Position numbers and translations under genes: made by a program. A model generated the notes under the pieces. The model was not told the origin of the DNA. It worked only from the letters and a program-made list of their open reading frames with translations, and made no database searches. This document shows, one piece after another, positions 62,573 to 64,000 of a stretch of 64,000 bases of DNA; the first letter of the stretch is position 1; each line of letters begins with the position of its first letter. This DNA is from Clostridioides difficile_A (GTDB lineage Bacteria; Bacillota; Clostridia; Peptostreptococcales; Peptostreptococcaceae), in contig OX246690.1 in assembly GCA_945909635.1 (NCBI GenBank), positions 434,001 through 498,000 on the forward strand. The letters are read 5' to 3'.

Positions 62573-63084
62573 ATGAAAAAAATATCACAAGAAAAAGTAA
62601 GTACATATACTAAAGAAGTATCTCAAGAAAAGATTGAACAATGGAAATCGGTATATGAAAAATATAAAGATACTTTAAAAGTAAATTATAAACCTATTTC
62701 AGAAGTAATAGAGTTTTAAAACAAAAATATACTGCAAAGGAAGAAAATTCAGAAGAGTTCAAGGATGTAATTATCAATAATATTAAATTAAATAAGCCTT
62801 TCTCAGAAAAGATTACCAATAATGCAGAATTAAAGCCTATTGTATTTACAATTCAAAATGAAGGGAATGCAAAAAAAATATACGATGCACAAGAAGAAAT
62901 TTATAGTGGTTGTCCAATTACAGTGGGGATGGAATTTGAAACAGGATGTGTATTTGTAGAGGGTAGTGATGAGCTTAATGATGAGATAACTGCCTTTAGA
63001 GGATTAGATAAATATGATATAAATAATTATTATCTAGTAGCAAACTATGTTAGATGTCTAAAGAAATATGAATTAATAGATTAG
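62573..63084 (+). pseudogene. Frameshifted hypothetical gene
   Basis: RBS AAAGGAGAA and ATG 62573 start a 48-codon frame ending at TAA 62717-62719. In the -1 frame from 62716 an open frame continues to TAG 63084, with a coherent charged protein (KQKYTAKEENSEEF ... IVFTIQNEG ... ITVGMEFETGCVF). The switch lies in the run TTTTAAAA at 62714-62721, so loss of one T from a homopolymer would explain it. The restored product would be about 170 aa. I do not recognise the family; sequencing error or slippage is possible. Confidence 0.65.
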
Positions 63085-63197
63085 TACATGATTTAAAAAT
63101 TATAGAATAAATTTAAGGCTAGTATAATTATAAGGAATAAGTTTAAGTCTAATACAATTAAGTTTAAATCTAATATAAATGTTAAACATAAATTTAG
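63085..63197. repeat. Degenerate short direct repeats
   Basis: Three imperfect copies of a roughly 21-nt unit of the form AAGTTTAAGTCTAATACAAT lie at about 63110-63185. Low complexity; no function seen. Confidence 0.35.
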
Positions 63198-63240
63198 ATA
63201 GAGTTGTCAAAATAAAATTGGCAACTCTATTTTTTTATTT
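63198..63240 (+). terminator. Terminator downstream of the frameshifted gene
   Basis: ATAGAGTTG pairs with CAACTCTAT, with partial inner pairing, and TTTTTTATTT follows. Confidence 0.75.
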
Positions 63241-63342
63241 TAAATTTATTAAAACTGATACCTGTTATAGAATTGTTATTTTTTCATGTTAGTATTCTCT
63301 TAGTAACAGAAATTCATGAATTACAAGAAAGGAGAAATAAAT

Positions 63343-64000
63343 ATGAAAGATTTAATTCTTGAAACAAAAAATTTATCAAAAAGATATGGGGAACAAATGG
63401 CAGTTAACAATGTTTCTTTGCAAATTGAGCGAAACAGTATCTATGGTCTTTTAGGTCCAAATGGTGCAGGGAAGTCTACCACACTTAAAATGCTTGTTGG
63501 TCTTCTTCGTCCAACAGATGGACGTATTATTTTTGATAGGAAACTTTGGAAGCGAGAATCTCTTGCAAAAATTGGTGCCTTAATAGAATCCCCTTCTTTG
63601 TATGGGAATCTTACAGCAGAGGAAAATTTATTAGTACATACGAAAATTTTGGGAATTCCTAAAGATAAAATTTATGAGGTATTAGAAATAGTAAACTTGA
63701 AAAACACAGGGAAAAAGAGAGCTTCACAATTTTCTATGGGGATGAAACAAAGGTTAGGAATAGCTATTGCACTTTTGAGTGACCCAGAACTGTTAATACT
63801 AGATGAACCAACTAATGGGCTTGACCCTTTTGGAATTCAAGAACTTCGTGAGTTGATTGCTTCTTTTCCAAAAAAAGGTATAACTGTAATTCTCTCTAGC
63901 CATATTCTTTCAGAGGTTGCTCAAGTTGTAGATAATATAGGAATTATAAATGGAGGACGATTACTATTTCAAGGAATACCTGACCCCAATGAAAATCTAG
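63343..64000 (+). CDS. Lantibiotic/bacitracin-type ABC exporter ATPase (3' end outside window)
   Basis: The frame is open to the right edge (219 codons). Walker A GPNGAGKST, signature FSMGMKQRLGIAIALL and Walker B LLILDEPTNGLDP belong to the BcrA/LanF-type exporters that protect against bacitracin or lantibiotics; C. difficile CprA is of this kind. RBS AAAGGAGAA. The permeases should follow beyond the window. Confidence 0.9.
   Translation, partial: MKDLILETKNLSKRYGEQMAVNNVSLQIERNSIYGLLGPNGAGKSTTLKMLVGLLRPTDGRIIFDRKLWKRESLAKIGALIESPSLYGNLTAEENLLVHTKILGIPKDKIYEVLEIVNLKNTGKKRASQFSMGMKQRLGIAIALLSDPELLILDEPTNGLDPFGIQELRELIASFPKKGITVILSSHILSEVAQVVDNIGIINGGRLLFQGIPDPNENL

Noticed and set aside
63110..63185. 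CRISPR-like repeat array
   Set aside because: Units are short, degenerate and without unique spacers; no cas genes are present.

Overview
The window is AT-rich, low-GC Gram-positive DNA that I read as Clostridioides difficile or a very close Peptostreptococcaceae relative. The reasons are its gene set: a complete Stickland ornithine operon (ord-ortA-ortB-oraS-oraE-mutL-like-ornithine racemase-nhaC), a vanG-type cluster (vanR, vanS, vanG, vanXY, vanT), and a chromosomal class D beta-lactamase preceded by the membrane protein BlaX with a BlaR/BlaI pair nearby. The assignment rests on recognition of gene content; no search was run. There are no rRNA, tRNA or CRISPR features.

Layout. (1) 1-8.35 kb: the 3' part of a LevR-type sigma-54 activator, a canonical -24/-12 promoter preceded by five copies of TTGATACA, a mannose-family PTS (two EIIA-like, two EIIB, EIIC, EIID), then an ATC-hydrolase-family protein, an M20/PepV-type dipeptidase and the N-terminal stub of a cysteine desulfidase. 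The tail genes suggest uptake of an unusual, perhaps sulfur- or amino-acid-linked, substrate. (2) 8.4-9.2 kb: a PhnP-like metallo-hydrolase. (3) 9.5-20.7 kb: a PAS/AAA+/Fis sigma-54 activator facing a second -24/-12 promoter and the eight-gene ornithine operon. (4) 20.7-27.3 kb: the van cluster, entered across a decayed IS605-type tnpB fragment that abuts vanR. The vanG leader carries two interleaved inverted repeats, and vanT is cut by one in-frame UGA between its membrane and racemase domains. (5) 27.4-36 kb: VOC protein, divergent MATE/LysR, an AraC-acetyltransferase fusion, a HelD-type helicase and a UvrA-like double-ABC protein. (6) 36-59 kb: blaX-bla, GNAT, a MacB/FtsX-type exporter with a convergent two-component system, TetR/metallo-hydrolase, PadR/ABC-2 exporter, TetR/chloramphenicol-acetyltransferase-like protein, a MecA-like penicillin-binding protein, a GGDEF-EAL protein, and blaR-blaI. 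(7) 59-64 kb: flavodoxin-type redox genes around a MarR regulator, a uracil-DNA-glycosylase-like protein, a frameshifted gene, and the start of a lantibiotic-type ABC exporter running off the end.

How it works together. The first 20 kb is sigma-54-driven nutrient use (sugar-type uptake, Stickland ornithine oxidation). The remainder is an unusually dense set of cell-wall and antibiotic-response genes. The clearest regulatory logic is a BlaI circuit: near-identical operators with TTAC/GTAA half-sites overlap the promoters of blaX-bla, of the MecA-like PBP gene and of blaI-blaR. This predicts that beta-lactam sensing by BlaR derepresses a beta-lactamase and an alternative transpeptidase together.
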